Positions 37,330 to 45,959 of a stretch of 64,000 bases of DNA are shown piece after piece. The notes below the pieces were generated by a model. The model saw only the letters and a list, made by a program, of their open reading frames with translations. It was not told the DNA's origin and searched no databases. The stretch is from Candidatus Omnitrophota bacterium (GTDB lineage: Bacteria; Omnitrophota; Gorgyraeia; 2-02-FULL-51-18): assembly GCA_022072175.1 (NCBI GenBank), contig JAJVIE010000003.1, forward strand, positions 1,070,483 to 1,134,482, given 5' to 3'. Each line of letters begins with the position of its first letter. The stretch's first letter is position 1. Both the position numbers and the translations under genes were made by a program.

Positions 37330-37414
37330 TGGTGCGGAAGGAGGGATTCGAACCCTCAAGCCTTGCGGCACATGCCCCTCAAACATGCGCGTATGCCAGT
37401 TCCGCCACTTCCGC
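37330..37414 (-). tRNA. tRNA-Leu (anticodon GAG)
   Basis: 85 nt with long variable arm and encoded CCA. Acceptor GCGGAAG/CTTCCGC, anticodon loop TTGAGGG giving GAG, variable stem TGCCGCAAGGCT, T arm GAGGGTTCGAATCCCTC. Decodes CUC/CUU. Confidence 0.94.
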
Positions 37415-37476
37415 GTGTCGGCGTATTCTATGATGCAACCCCCGAAGATGCAATGCTTTCTTCGGAGAAGGGTTTT

Positions 37477-37624
37477 AAAGCTGCCCCGCTTGGATCCGCC
37501 GCCCTGCGCTCGCGTCCGGTGGACGCTCGCTCCGGGTCGGGCACTCGCGCGCCTGGCGCGCCAGAGGGCGCTTTTCCTCCACTGGAGGCGGCGCGCTCCC
37601 CTCGAATCCACGTTCACGTACCAA
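37477..37624. repeat. T-arm mimic element after tRNA-Gln, with duplicated tRNA 3' end
   Basis: AAAGCTGCCCCGCTTGGAT (37477-37495) repeats the 3' end of the tRNA-Gln gene. Between it and the real tRNA lie the core CGCCCTGCGCTC (37500-37511), the phrase GCGCCAGAGGGCGCTTTTCC and the inverted T arm TCGAATCCA (37602-37610), the same order as in the tRNA-Glu element. Confidence 0.8.
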
Positions 37625-37627
37625 AAG

Positions 37628-37698
37628 CTGCCCCGCTTGGATTCGAACCAAGACAAAGTGATCCAGAGTCACTTGTGCTACCGTTACACCACAGGGCA
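37628..37698 (-). tRNA. tRNA-Gln (anticodon CTG)
   Basis: 71 nt without encoded CCA. Acceptor TGCCCTG/CGGGGCA with the U1-A72 pair typical of tRNA-Gln, anticodon loop CTCTGGA giving CTG, T arm CTTGGTTCGAATCCAAG, discriminator G. The 3' end continues CTTTT, so CCA must be added after transcription, unlike the two other tRNAs here. Confidence 0.94.
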
Positions 37699-37746
37699 CT
37701 GACTTGCTGGCCGGCCCATCGGGCCGGCGCCGAACTTGCGTCCGCT

Positions 37747-39075
37747 CTAGGCGGGCGTCCGTGTCTTGAGCAGGGCCGAGGCGGCGCGCAAACGCTCCAC
37801 CGCCCTCTCCTTGCCGATCAACGACACGGTCTCAAAAAATCCGGGGCTGACCGTCTTTCCGGTCACCGCCACGCGGCACGGATGAATGAACTCCTTGCCG
37901 CTCATCCCGAGCTCCTTCATGAGCGCCCGACTGCGCTCCTCCACGGCCGGAGCGCCAAAATCCGCCAATCCCTGCAGGGCATCGGCGTACTTGGCGAACG
38001 TCTCGGCCAACCGCGCGTCCTTGAAAACCTCCTGCACGGCCGTCTCGGGGATGCTTATCTTATCATCGAAGAAGAACCCCGCCAAGTCCGTGAATTGGGT
38101 CAGCGTGAAGACCCTCTCCTGGAAGAGCGCCACCAGCCGCTCGTACCACGCCCTCCCCTTGCCGGGTCCCTCGATGGAGTATCCGGCCGCCTGCACGTAA
38201 GGCAACAGCAGGTCCGCGAGGGCCTGCGGCGTCAGCTGACGCACGTACTGGGCGTTGAGCCATTCGAGCTTCTCCTTGTTGAAGACCGCTCCGGTCTTCA
38301 ACACGCGCTTGAGGTCGAACTTCTTGATCAGCTCCTCGCGCCCGATGATCTCCTGGTTGTTGCCCGGCGACCAGCCCAGGAGGGACAGGTAGTTGACCAC
38401 CGCATCGGGCAGGAAGCCCGCCTGACGGTACTCGCGGATGCTCGTGGCGCCGTGCCGCTTGGACATGCGCGAGCGGTCCTCGCCGAGGATCAGCGGGATA
38501 TGGCAGAAAACGGGTTTCTTGTAGCCCAGCGCGTCGTACAGCGGCACCTGCTTGGGCGTGTTCATGATGTGGTCGTCGCCGCGGATGACGTGCGTGATGC
38601 CCATCTCCGCGTCATCGCAGACGACCGCGAAGTTGTACGTCGGCGAGCCGTCGGACTTGAAGATGACCAGGTCCTCGGCCAGCGAGCCGTGCTGGTCCAG
38701 ATCGAACTCGATGCGTCCGTGCAGGAGGTCCTCGAACCCGACCTTGCCCTGCTTGGGCACGCGGAACCTCACCGCCTCGCCCTCGTTGTACGCCAGACCC
38801 TTGGCGATGAGCTCGTTGGCGATGGCGCGATACCGTTCGGTGCGCTTGCTCTGGAAGACGAGCTCGCCGTCCCAATCGAAACCCAGCCACTTGAGACTGT
38901 CGAGGATCTCCTCGAGGAACTCCTGCTTGGAGCGCTCCTTGTCGGTATCCTCGATGCGCAGGAAGAACTGCCCGCCCTCATGACGCGCGAACAGCCAGTT
39001 GAAGAGCGCCGTGCGGGCACTGCCGATGTGCAGGAACCCTGTCGGGCTGGGTGCGAAACGGACTTTGACGGACAT
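37747..39075 (-). CDS. gltX: Glutamyl-tRNA synthetase
   Basis: A 442-residue class I synthetase. HIGH-type motif in FAPSPTGFLHIGSARTALFN and KMSKS-type motif SRMSKRHGAT; the C-terminal helical domain is of normal bacterial size. With gatCAB and no glnS in the window, it may be non-discriminating and charge tRNA-Gln as well; this is inference. Its ATG shares a base with the stop of the upstream phosphorylase-like gene (TAATG). Confidence 0.95.
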   Translation of the reverse strand: MSVKVRFAPSPTGFLHIGSARTALFNWLFARHEGGQFFLRIEDTDKERSKQEFLEEILDSLKWLGFDWDGELVFQSKRTERYRAIANELIAKGLAYNEGEAVRFRVPKQGKVGFEDLLHGRIEFDLDQHGSLAEDLVIFKSDGSPTYNFAVVCDDAEMGITHVIRGDDHIMNTPKQVPLYDALGYKKPVFCHIPLILGEDRSRMSKRHGATSIREYRQAGFLPDAVVNYLSLLGWSPGNNQEIIGREELIKKFDLKRVLKTGAVFNKEKLEWLNAQYVRQLTPQALADLLLPYVQAAGYSIEGPGKGRAWYERLVALFQERVFTLTQFTDLAGFFFDDKISIPETAVQEVFKDARLAETFAKYADALQGLADFGAPAVEERSRALMKELGMSGKEFIHPCRVAVTGKTVSPGFFETVSLIGKERAVERLRAASALLKTRTPA

Positions 39076-42000
39076 TAGGCGAGCTCCGCGAGGATGGACT
39101 GGACCTTGCCCGCGCGGACCGCTTCCGCGTAGGGTGACCCGATGACGCCGCCCTCGATGCGCACGTCACGGCCCTCGTACTTGAAATGCGTCGACACCAC
39201 CCGGACGCCCTTGGGACCGTAAGTGTCCCGGCGCTTGGGGTTGACGTACGTCACGAGCGTGGAGCCGAGGAACAGGAAGGCCACGGCGTCCCTGGGGATG
39301 CGCATCTCGGTGATCGCGCCGTCCTCGCCGTAGTACTCTCGTACGGTCTCCTCGCGCGTAAAAGCCTCGCCGCGCAAGCGCGGCTCCAGGCACAGTTCCG
39401 GCCGGCCTTTGGCGTCGAGCCGGTACGGCCGGGGTCCGGCGTGCATGATCAGCCACATCTCGAGGAACTCCGCCGTCGACCCGGACAGGCGGGCGACGAA
39501 CCCCGTCCCGTGCAAGGAAGCGTCGGGCAGGGCGCTCGAGGCGATGAAGGATGAGTTCTGCAGCGGACTGCGGCCATAACGCGCCGGGTCCTGGTACGGG
39601 ACGAGCGCCGTGGCGGCGTCCGCGTAGTACTGCTTCTCGAGGCCGCCCCTGAGCAGTTCGACCAGCCACTTGTATTCCATGTGCAGCCAGACCGACTCGT
39701 TCTCGAGCCATCCGGGCAGGAACACCCGCGCCCGGCCGAGCTCCAGCGATTCTTTGGCCATGGGCGCGTTGACCTTGTACATGCCGAGCTTGCGGTCGTA
39801 CAGCGCCGAACGCCTCACGGCCTGGTACAGCTCGAGCCGTTTGGACGGATCGCGCTCGACCTTCATCGCGTGCACCGGACCTTCCAAGAACAGCGGCAGG
39901 GCCCGGGGGGCGAACTCCAGCGGCCGCACGCGCTCAAGACCCTCGATGGCCGGGAGAGCCGTGTCCTTGACCGGCTCCTGGCGCAGTACGCGCTGTTCGT
40001 AGTAGGTCACCGGCACGCCGGACTTCGGGTCCACGGAGGCATCGAGCCCCGCCGCGATCCGGCGGGCGCTGGCTTCCAGCCACGCGGCCAGCTCCGCGGC
40101 ATCCAGCGCCGTCTCCTTGCCGTCGACGCCGTAACGCACGCTCTGACGGTAGGTTTCCTTGGCGGCCGAAGCTTTTTCCCAAAGCTCCAGCGGCTTGGCG
40201 CCCGCCTCCCACTCCCGGGTGACCGAACGCAGGGCCTTGATCAGATCGGCGATCTCCTCGGCCGTCTCAAGACGCCCGCCTTGAGCGCGAAGTTCCGCGG
40301 CGAGGAACAGCGCCAGTCTCCGGAGCTCGTAGCTCTCGGGCATCGACGAGCCGAACAAACCCGGCAGGCCGTTAAGCGCGTCGTACCAGGAGGGTTTGTC
40401 GGCTTCCATCTCGATACCCCGGCCCGAGGCGTCCAACGTCGCGTATTTGACCGCGAACAGGCACAACAGCTTGGCCGCCAACGTCGTGCGGTAAGGCTCT
40501 CCCTCGCCGTGCCGCTGGCGGGCCACCGTCGGTTCGGACCGGCGGCTGCGGATCAACGCGGCCTTCTTCTCGTCGCGGGCCACGGCCCGGTACTGGCGCA
40601 CCTCGCCGCCCGGCTTGCGGTAGGCCTTCTCGGCGCGCGGCCTGACGTAGTGATCATCATCGAAGTACGTGTAGTCCTTGCCCCCGAACAGCAGGCGGCG
40701 GCGGTCCTCCGGATAGATCGCCAGATAGCTCTCGATCAGATCGAGGTTGTACGTCCAGTGGTCGGTCCAAAAACCCTCGCCATGCTCGGCTTTCTCGCGG
40801 CGCTCCAGGTACGGGGCCAGCGCATCGAGCAGGCGCCCGAAGCTCTTCTTGTCGGTCAGGCCCTTGGTGGACAGCACGCGGTACAGCTCGCCTAGCGTGA
40901 CGGCCGACGACAACAGCTCCACGGCGGCGCGGGCACCGTCGGGACCCAACTGGTGACGGAGGACGGGCTCTGCCGCGGCGCGGTCCTTGAGCGCCCAGGC
41001 GGTACCTTTGATGACCAGAGGGTTGCCGCCGTCCAACTGCAAGAGATTGAGGAAGGTCCGGATGTTGAGGTCGCGCACCTCGGGCTTGAACCACACGTCG
41101 TTCCGGCGGTTCTGGTTGACGTCGCGATAGTTGCCGTCACCTTGAGCGAAATACGCGGGTTCGACCAGGAAGCGGTTGTAGTCGCGCTCGAGGTCGCCGT
41201 GCTTGCGTGAGTACACGTGAGCGATGATCCCGCCGCCGCCCTCGCCGAACTTCACGGGCACGCCGCCGCGCAGCACGTTGTCCAGGTAGGTCTGTCCGCA
41301 GTACAGGTCGAACACGGGGTCCGAGCTCACGGTGAAGATGCGCGACTTGACGCTCTCGACGGTGCGGCGGTTCTCCTCGCGGCGGTCCTCGATATAGCCG
41401 CTCAGCACGGCTTTCTTGACATAAGCGTTGAGCTCATCGGTGCTGCGCGCATGACCCAGCAGGGTCACGAAGCGGCGGGTCTCATCGGGAGCGATCTTGA
41501 ACTGCGCGAGGGTGAACGCGCACGGTGTTTTGTTCTGCGTGACCTGGGACCTCAGCGCCTGCCGATAGGTCCCGTCGACGAACTTCTCCGGCACGCCGAA
41601 ATCCAGCACCGGCCCGAACAGCACCGCCGGGTCCACCACCGGATCGAGCAGTTTGCCCGTCGCTCCGTCGAACCCGAAGAAGAAGTTGCCCTCTTCGATC
41701 GCGGTCACTTCCGGACGGTCCGTGGCATCCACGCGCAGGCGCAGGTACGGCGCCTTCTTGGCGACGTTGTCGGCCGTCATCCACGCCTCGATCGTACGGC
41801 TCATGTTCTTGATGAAGAACTCGTTCATCCCGTAGGGATTGACCAGAGGGAGGCCGTCGGCCAGCTCGATCTCGAGCGTACGGCCCCGGACGTTGTGCAC
41901 CTCGAGTTCACGCACGAGCACGGCCAGCGGCTCGCCCGGTACCGTGTAGTAGCGCACGCGCACGCGCAGGCCGTGGGCGCGGTCGCGCTCCTCGATGCTC

Positions 42001-42368
42001 AGCTCATGGGAGCGGATCTGCAGGGATTGCTCGACGACCTTGCCCGGCGCCGTCGTGAACGGTTCGTACAAACCCGCCCCGCCCGAGCGGGAGTACTTGA
42101 TGAACGTGCGGTAACCGAAATGGGGCGTGTTCTGATAAGCCTTGTTGGCCGGGAAGAACTCGAGGATCGCCTGGTCCTTGGTGCGTGTGCCGAAGCTCGC
42201 CAGGCACTGTCCGCGGTTGACGAAGAAAGCCCACAGCGGCGTCCCGTAGAGACCCGCGATACCCGGCAGGAAGTCGCAGAACGGCTTCTTGCGGTTGTAG
42301 TCGCGGACGACGAAGCGGCCGTCCGGATGCAGTTGATAATCAGCGTCTTTTCGAGTGGTGCGTGGCAC
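39075..42368 (-). CDS. Large GH94/GH149/GH161-type phosphorylase-like protein
   Basis: A 1097-residue protein related to cellobiose-phosphorylase-like enzymes. An N-terminal beta-sandwich (PFCDFLPGIAGLYGTPLWAF, then NPYGMNEFFIKNMSRTIEAW) precedes an (alpha/alpha)6 barrel with KPSWYDALNGLPGLFGSSM near residue 680, the position where GH94 has DWNDG, and a conserved VWLHMEYKWLVELLRGGL near 910. No signal peptide. The length suits the large phosphorylases acting on beta-1,3-oligoglucans (GH149, GH161), but the family cannot be fixed by eye. Starts with GTG after AGGAGA. Confidence 0.7.
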   Translation of the reverse strand: MPRTTRKDADYQLHPDGRFVVRDYNRKKPFCDFLPGIAGLYGTPLWAFFVNRGQCLASFGTRTKDQAILEFFPANKAYQNTPHFGYRTFIKYSRSGGAGLYEPFTTAPGKVVEQSLQIRSHELSIEERDRAHGLRVRVRYYTVPGEPLAVLVRELEVHNVRGRTLEIELADGLPLVNPYGMNEFFIKNMSRTIEAWMTADNVAKKAPYLRLRVDATDRPEVTAIEEGNFFFGFDGATGKLLDPVVDPAVLFGPVLDFGVPEKFVDGTYRQALRSQVTQNKTPCAFTLAQFKIAPDETRRFVTLLGHARSTDELNAYVKKAVLSGYIEDRREENRRTVESVKSRIFTVSSDPVFDLYCGQTYLDNVLRGGVPVKFGEGGGGIIAHVYSRKHGDLERDYNRFLVEPAYFAQGDGNYRDVNQNRRNDVWFKPEVRDLNIRTFLNLLQLDGGNPLVIKGTAWALKDRAAAEPVLRHQLGPDGARAAVELLSSAVTLGELYRVLSTKGLTDKKSFGRLLDALAPYLERREKAEHGEGFWTDHWTYNLDLIESYLAIYPEDRRRLLFGGKDYTYFDDDHYVRPRAEKAYRKPGGEVRQYRAVARDEKKAALIRSRRSEPTVARQRHGEGEPYRTTLAAKLLCLFAVKYATLDASGRGIEMEADKPSWYDALNGLPGLFGSSMPESYELRRLALFLAAELRAQGGRLETAEEIADLIKALRSVTREWEAGAKPLELWEKASAAKETYRQSVRYGVDGKETALDAAELAAWLEASARRIAAGLDASVDPKSGVPVTYYEQRVLRQEPVKDTALPAIEGLERVRPLEFAPRALPLFLEGPVHAMKVERDPSKRLELYQAVRRSALYDRKLGMYKVNAPMAKESLELGRARVFLPGWLENESVWLHMEYKWLVELLRGGLEKQYYADAATALVPYQDPARYGRSPLQNSSFIASSALPDASLHGTGFVARLSGSTAEFLEMWLIMHAGPRPYRLDAKGRPELCLEPRLRGEAFTREETVREYYGEDGAITEMRIPRDAVAFLFLGSTLVTYVNPKRRDTYGPKGVRVVSTHFKYEGRDVRIEGGVIGSPYAEAVRAGKVQSILAELA

Positions 42369-42397
42369 GCGCGGGCTCTCCTGAAAACGAAAAAAAC

Positions 42398-42426
42398 ATT
42401 GTACCCGAGATCCCCCTCAGCACCAA
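42398..42426 (-). promoter_or_regulatory. Promoter of the large phosphorylase-like gene
   Basis: Minus strand: -35 TTGGTG (42421-42426), 17-bp spacer, -10 TACAAT (42398-42403), leader of about 25 nt with AGGAGA. Confidence 0.6.
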
Positions 42427-42524
42427 TAAAAAAGCATACACGGATAGCTGTGTTATTAAAATTATTTAATAACTATATCTTATTATATTCAATAGACTTA
42501 CAAATATTACCAAGTCTTATCGAT

Positions 42525-42553
42525 TTGTACTTGGATCGAGCCTCGGGTATAGT
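42525..42553 (+). promoter_or_regulatory. Promoter of the first GEMM riboswitch
   Basis: -35 TTGTAC (42525-42530), 17-bp spacer, -10 TATAGT (42548-42553) at the edge of a very AT-rich stretch (42420-42530). Transcription would start near 42560, about 20 nt before the aptamer. Confidence 0.6.
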
Positions 42554-42578
42554 TCAAGGTAGGATCGTTCATTGAGAA

Positions 42579-42675
42579 CGCCGGTCTCAAAGGCAAACCC
42601 TCCGAAAGGAGGGGACGCAAAGCCGCAAACCTAACTCCCCGAGGGGATATGGTGGTTGGGCTGCCGTGGCCCGTG
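42579..42675 (+). promoter_or_regulatory. c-di-GMP-I (GEMM-I) riboswitch before the small secreted protein gene
   Basis: Contains AAAGGCAAACC, a P2 stem CCCTCC-GAAA-GGAGGG with GNRA tetraloop, GGGACGCAAAGCC, and the tetraloop receptor CCTAAC...ATATGG followed by GGTTGGGCTGCCG, which is the GEMM-I consensus in order and spacing. The base that distinguishes c-di-GMP from cGAMP aptamers appears to be G, favouring c-di-GMP. An intrinsic terminator follows 18 nt downstream. Confidence 0.92.
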
Positions 42676-42692
42676 TCGGGCTCCGTCAACCA

Positions 42693-42730
42693 GCCCATTT
42701 TCCACGCTTAGGAAAATGGGCTTTATTTTT
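42693..42730 (+). terminator. Riboswitch expression-platform terminator
   Basis: GCCCATTTTCC, seven-base loop, GGAAAATGGGC, then TTTATTTTT: a textbook intrinsic terminator only 11 nt before the downstream ATG. Six bases of the aptamer end (TGGGCT, 42657-42662) could pair with AGCCCA (42692-42697) as an antiterminator when ligand is absent, which would make c-di-GMP switch the gene off; this polarity is inference. Confidence 0.88.
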
Positions 42731-42741
42731 GGGAAGCGCGT

Positions 42742-43074
42742 ATGCGCTGGACCGCTGGATCCTTAACGCTATTGTTCCTCTTTACGGCCGTGGGCGCCTC
42801 CCCCGCGCTCGCGGCTTCCCGTTCGAAGACCGTCACCGTCAGCTGTGTGATCGCGCCGCAGATCGGATTGGCCTCCCCCCGTCCGTCGGCGGCCGCTTCG
42901 TACGGTGACGGGTCTTCGGACGCCGTTTCCGTCCGCTCCGGACGTCTGTCTCTGTCCTCCGACGGCTCCGTAAGAGTGTTGGGTAATCTGGGACGTTCCT
43001 ACAGACTGCAGGAAGAATTGCTCAGCCGCGGGGACGGGCCGGCCGTCAAGCTCATCACGGTCACGGCGCTCTGA
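42742..43074 (+). CDS. Small secreted protein under c-di-GMP riboswitch control
   Basis: A 110-residue protein with a Sec signal peptide (residues 1-24, ending PALA) and one cysteine in KTVTVSCVIAPQIGL. The end GNLGRSYRLQEELLSRGDG resembles the repeated NLGKPYQISQLV-type segment of the 475-type secreted protein encoded at 48810-50189, so it may be a single-module relative, perhaps a minor fibre subunit. It ends two bases from the stop of the convergent barrel-protein gene. No known family recognised. Confidence 0.7.
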   Translation: MRWTAGSLTLLFLFTAVGASPALAASRSKTVTVSCVIAPQIGLASPRPSAAASYGDGSSDAVSVRSGRLSLSSDGSVRVLGNLGRSYRLQEELLSRGDGPAVKLITVTAL

Positions 43075-43076
43075 TC

Positions 43077-45959
43077 CTACCTCGACCGCTTGGCTCCGAT
43101 ATCGATCCCCTCGAGAGGCGCGGGTATGCGCGCGATCTCCACGACCAGGATGTCCGGTTCGTAGCCCTCGGGTAACGTGGAGGGGTCCAGCGCGATCTCG
43201 GCCCGGCCCGGCTGGAGACCCTCGAGCAGATAGTACCCGTCCTTGTCGGTGATGCTCTCACGGCCGGCGGCGGTCACCCGCACTCCGGACAGCGGCCGCT
43301 CGGAGGCGTCCAACTTACCGTTGCGATCATCGTCGGCGTAGATGCGTCCCGAGATCGTCCGCTGAGCGCGGAGCGGATAGGACAGCTCGTAACGCATACC
43401 CTCGTACAGCGTGAACTGGCGCTTGGGCGGCCCCAAAGGCAGGTATCCGTCAGGCAGTGTCGACAGGTCCAGAGTCGCCGTGCGGTCACCCGCCAGCACT
43501 CCGGGAATGAAGAACGAGCCTCCGGTATTGGTCACCGCGGTCTTGCCGTCGTCCAGACGCACGCGGACCTTGCGCACGGGTTCGTCGGTACGGTCATAGC
43601 GGCCGTTGCCGTCGCGGTCCTCGTACACCACGCCGGTGACCTCCGAACGCGGCGACAGGCCGAAATCCGCGCGCGCGACCCCGCCCCCGACGACCGGGAC
43701 CTGTAGACGCACGGAGCTGGTGGCGTTGTACCCCTCGGGAAAATCCGAGGCGTCGACCGTGACGTTCACGGTCCGGCCCCGGGCGCCCTCGATCCGGTAG
43801 GTGCCGTCCGCGCCTGTTTCGGCCGACGCGCCGCCCTCAAGGCTCACGCCGATACCCGGGAGCCCCGGTTCGCCCTCGGCCCTCTGCCCGTCCCCGTCGA
43901 TGTCCTTGAAGACGATCCCCTCCACGGCACCGACGCTCTCGAGGCGCCAACCCGTGTCGAACACCGCCTTGACGCCCGTCAGGAACTGCCCCTCGGTACG
44001 GGGCGCGCTGATGTTGAGGCTTTCGGGCCGGTACTGCTGGAGACTGCCAGTCAGGAAGATCTCCAGGTCCTCGATCTCGCGGTAATAGAGTCCCCCCGAG
44101 ATCTCGGCCACGTCCTCTCCGGACATGAAGCTGAACGGAGATTCCGTCTCCTCCTCGTCCCGGTAGCGGGCGCGCAGATCCATGAAGAGCGGCGTGTCCC
44201 ACAACCGCGAGGACCAGTCGAGCGAGTAGGTCGTGGCGCTCGGGTGGGTGAGCCTTCGGGCATTGGGCTCCTCGACGGCATACCATTCCTGTTGGACGTT
44301 GAAATTGATCCCCCATGCCAGCTGGGTGTTCAAGCCGACGGTGATCTGGTTCTGGACATAGTCGGAGAGCGGGTTCTGCAGGTTGCGGTTGCCGCGGTTC
44401 TGGTAACGGGCATAGACACTGACCCTGCGGCCCCATAGATCGAACCCCTGCACCAGCTGTCCGCCGATCCCTCTCTGCTTGGTCGGTCCCAAGCGGCCGG
44501 TGTCGTCGTAGTTCTGATAGTTCATGAGCAGGCTCGTCCGGTCGAACGGCGTCCACTGCAGGGACACGTCGTTGTGATAGTTGAAGCGGTCCGGGTTGAG
44601 CGGGTTGGGCACCAGCCGGTCCCTGAACGCGTCATAAGCCCACTCGATCTGCACGCGGTCGGTCGGCGCGGCGCTCACCTGCAGGAGGTTGCCCACCTCG
44701 CCCTGCCGCGAAGGGATGCCGATGAGCGTCTGGAAATCCCTCTCGATGTCACGGAACTCGTTGCGGACGCGGATCTTGTCCAGCCGCACGGTCGCCGCGT
44801 GCTTGTTGGCGAAGCTCTCGTTGTCGTAGCTGAGCTCCGGCTCCAACACCACGTGCGGTCCCAGCCGGAACTCGGGCCTCACGCCGTAGCCGTGACGGTT
44901 GAGCTCGTCCGGCCGCGAGCGTCCGTAGCCGTTGAAATACCCCGCCCGCACGTCGGCGGATCCGTTGAGGCGATAGTCGACGATCCCGCCGCCGAGGAAC
45001 GAGGTGCGCGTCTTGCGCGAGAAGAGGCCGGGGGTCAACGTCCCGACGACGCTGGTCTGCTCGCGCCCGAAGAACCCGGTCCAATCCACGCGGCCTTCCT
45101 CGGGATGGTGGTCGACCCGGGCGCCGCGGATACGCGTCCCCGGGAAGACCATGAGGTCACTGCCGACCGAGGAGTCCCCGAGGGCCGCGTCGAACTCCCG
45201 GAACGGCCCGATGCGGCCGTCCTTGAGGCTCACCTGGGCGTCGGTGATGACGTATTTGGCGCGCTCCTTCTGCGCCTGGGCATGGGCGCCGACCATGCCG
45301 TAGGGGGTCTCGCCGCTCATCGAGACCTTCTGATCGACGTCGAGCGTGCTCCGTCTCAGCTCGCTGAACTTGTCCGACGTGTAGAACGCGCTGCGCGCCG
45401 CCTGGTATCCGAACTTGAATGACTTGGCGCGGCCCTCGTCCGCGGTGCTTCCGAAGGCGGCCGAGCTCTCCAGGATACGCGCGGGGCGCACCAGGACCTG
45501 AAAGGTTCGCCGGCCCGTCGTGTCCCACACGTGCACGAACGTCTCTCCGATGGACAGCGCCTCGATGCGCAGGACAGTGCCGAGAGGCTCGAAGCCTACG
45601 ACGCCCTCCTGGGTAGAGACGAACTTCCGCGGGGCCGCGCCGAGCTCCAGGAACAGCGATTGACCCAACTCCAGGGTCAGACTGCGGACCGCCTCGACCT
45701 CAGCCGCGGTGCGGCGCAGCGGCTGAGGAGCGCTGGGCACCGAGGGCAGGTATTGCGCGCCCCGTGACACCAGGGCTTCTCCGAAGGTCCGCTCGACATC
45801 GGTTGGGGCCGCTTTCTCCTCGTTGTTCTTCTCCCAGCGGCTGTGCAGGGTATAGAAGGAAGTGTCTCCCGCGCGGGCCACACCGGTCCAGAGCGGGATC
45901 AGGGCCGCGATAAGGAGGATCTGTAAGGGTCCGTGGGGCGCTCGGACGGCGGACGTCAA
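43077..45959 (-). CDS. Outer-membrane beta-barrel protein, usher-like, with CpaC-type N-domain and SdrD/Cna-B repeats
   Basis: A 960-residue exported protein. TTG at 45959 overlaps the chaperone stop (TTGA) and gives a signal peptide of about 30 residues ending GVARA. Residues 92-160 (LTLELGQSLFLELGAAPRKF, FVHVWDTTGRRTFQVLVRP) resemble the N-terminal domain of CpaC/RcpA pilus secretins. Residues about 190-675 alternate in the manner of a large barrel rich in aromatic and charged strands. The end carries three SdrD/Cna-B-like beta repeats (FKDIDGDGQ at about 684, YEDRDGNGR at 779, YADDDRNGK at 874). Translational coupling to the chaperone suggests it is the translocation pore; the family is not a classical usher. 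Confidence 0.7.
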   Translation of the reverse strand: MTSAVRAPHGPLQILLIAALIPLWTGVARAGDTSFYTLHSRWEKNNEEKAAPTDVERTFGEALVSRGAQYLPSVPSAPQPLRRTAAEVEAVRSLTLELGQSLFLELGAAPRKFVSTQEGVVGFEPLGTVLRIEALSIGETFVHVWDTTGRRTFQVLVRPARILESSAAFGSTADEGRAKSFKFGYQAARSAFYTSDKFSELRRSTLDVDQKVSMSGETPYGMVGAHAQAQKERAKYVITDAQVSLKDGRIGPFREFDAALGDSSVGSDLMVFPGTRIRGARVDHHPEEGRVDWTGFFGREQTSVVGTLTPGLFSRKTRTSFLGGGIVDYRLNGSADVRAGYFNGYGRSRPDELNRHGYGVRPEFRLGPHVVLEPELSYDNESFANKHAATVRLDKIRVRNEFRDIERDFQTLIGIPSRQGEVGNLLQVSAAPTDRVQIEWAYDAFRDRLVPNPLNPDRFNYHNDVSLQWTPFDRTSLLMNYQNYDDTGRLGPTKQRGIGGQLVQGFDLWGRRVSVYARYQNRGNRNLQNPLSDYVQNQITVGLNTQLAWGINFNVQQEWYAVEEPNARRLTHPSATTYSLDWSSRLWDTPLFMDLRARYRDEEETESPFSFMSGEDVAEISGGLYYREIEDLEIFLTGSLQQYRPESLNISAPRTEGQFLTGVKAVFDTGWRLESVGAVEGIVFKDIDGDGQRAEGEPGLPGIGVSLEGGASAETGADGTYRIEGARGRTVNVTVDASDFPEGYNATSSVRLQVPVVGGGVARADFGLSPRSEVTGVVYEDRDGNGRYDRTDEPVRKVRVRLDDGKTAVTNTGGSFFIPGVLAGDRTATLDLSTLPDGYLPLGPPKRQFTLYEGMRYELSYPLRAQRTISGRIYADDDRNGKLDASERPLSGVRVTAAGRESITDKDGYYLLEGLQPGRAEIALDPSTLPEGYEPDILVVEIARIPAPLEGIDIGAKRSR

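Noticed and set aside
37710..37730. GCCGGCCCatcGGGCCGGC hairpin as gltX terminator
   Set aside because: No T run follows on the minus strand; it could equally be a spacer hairpin before the tRNA, so it was not listed as a terminator.
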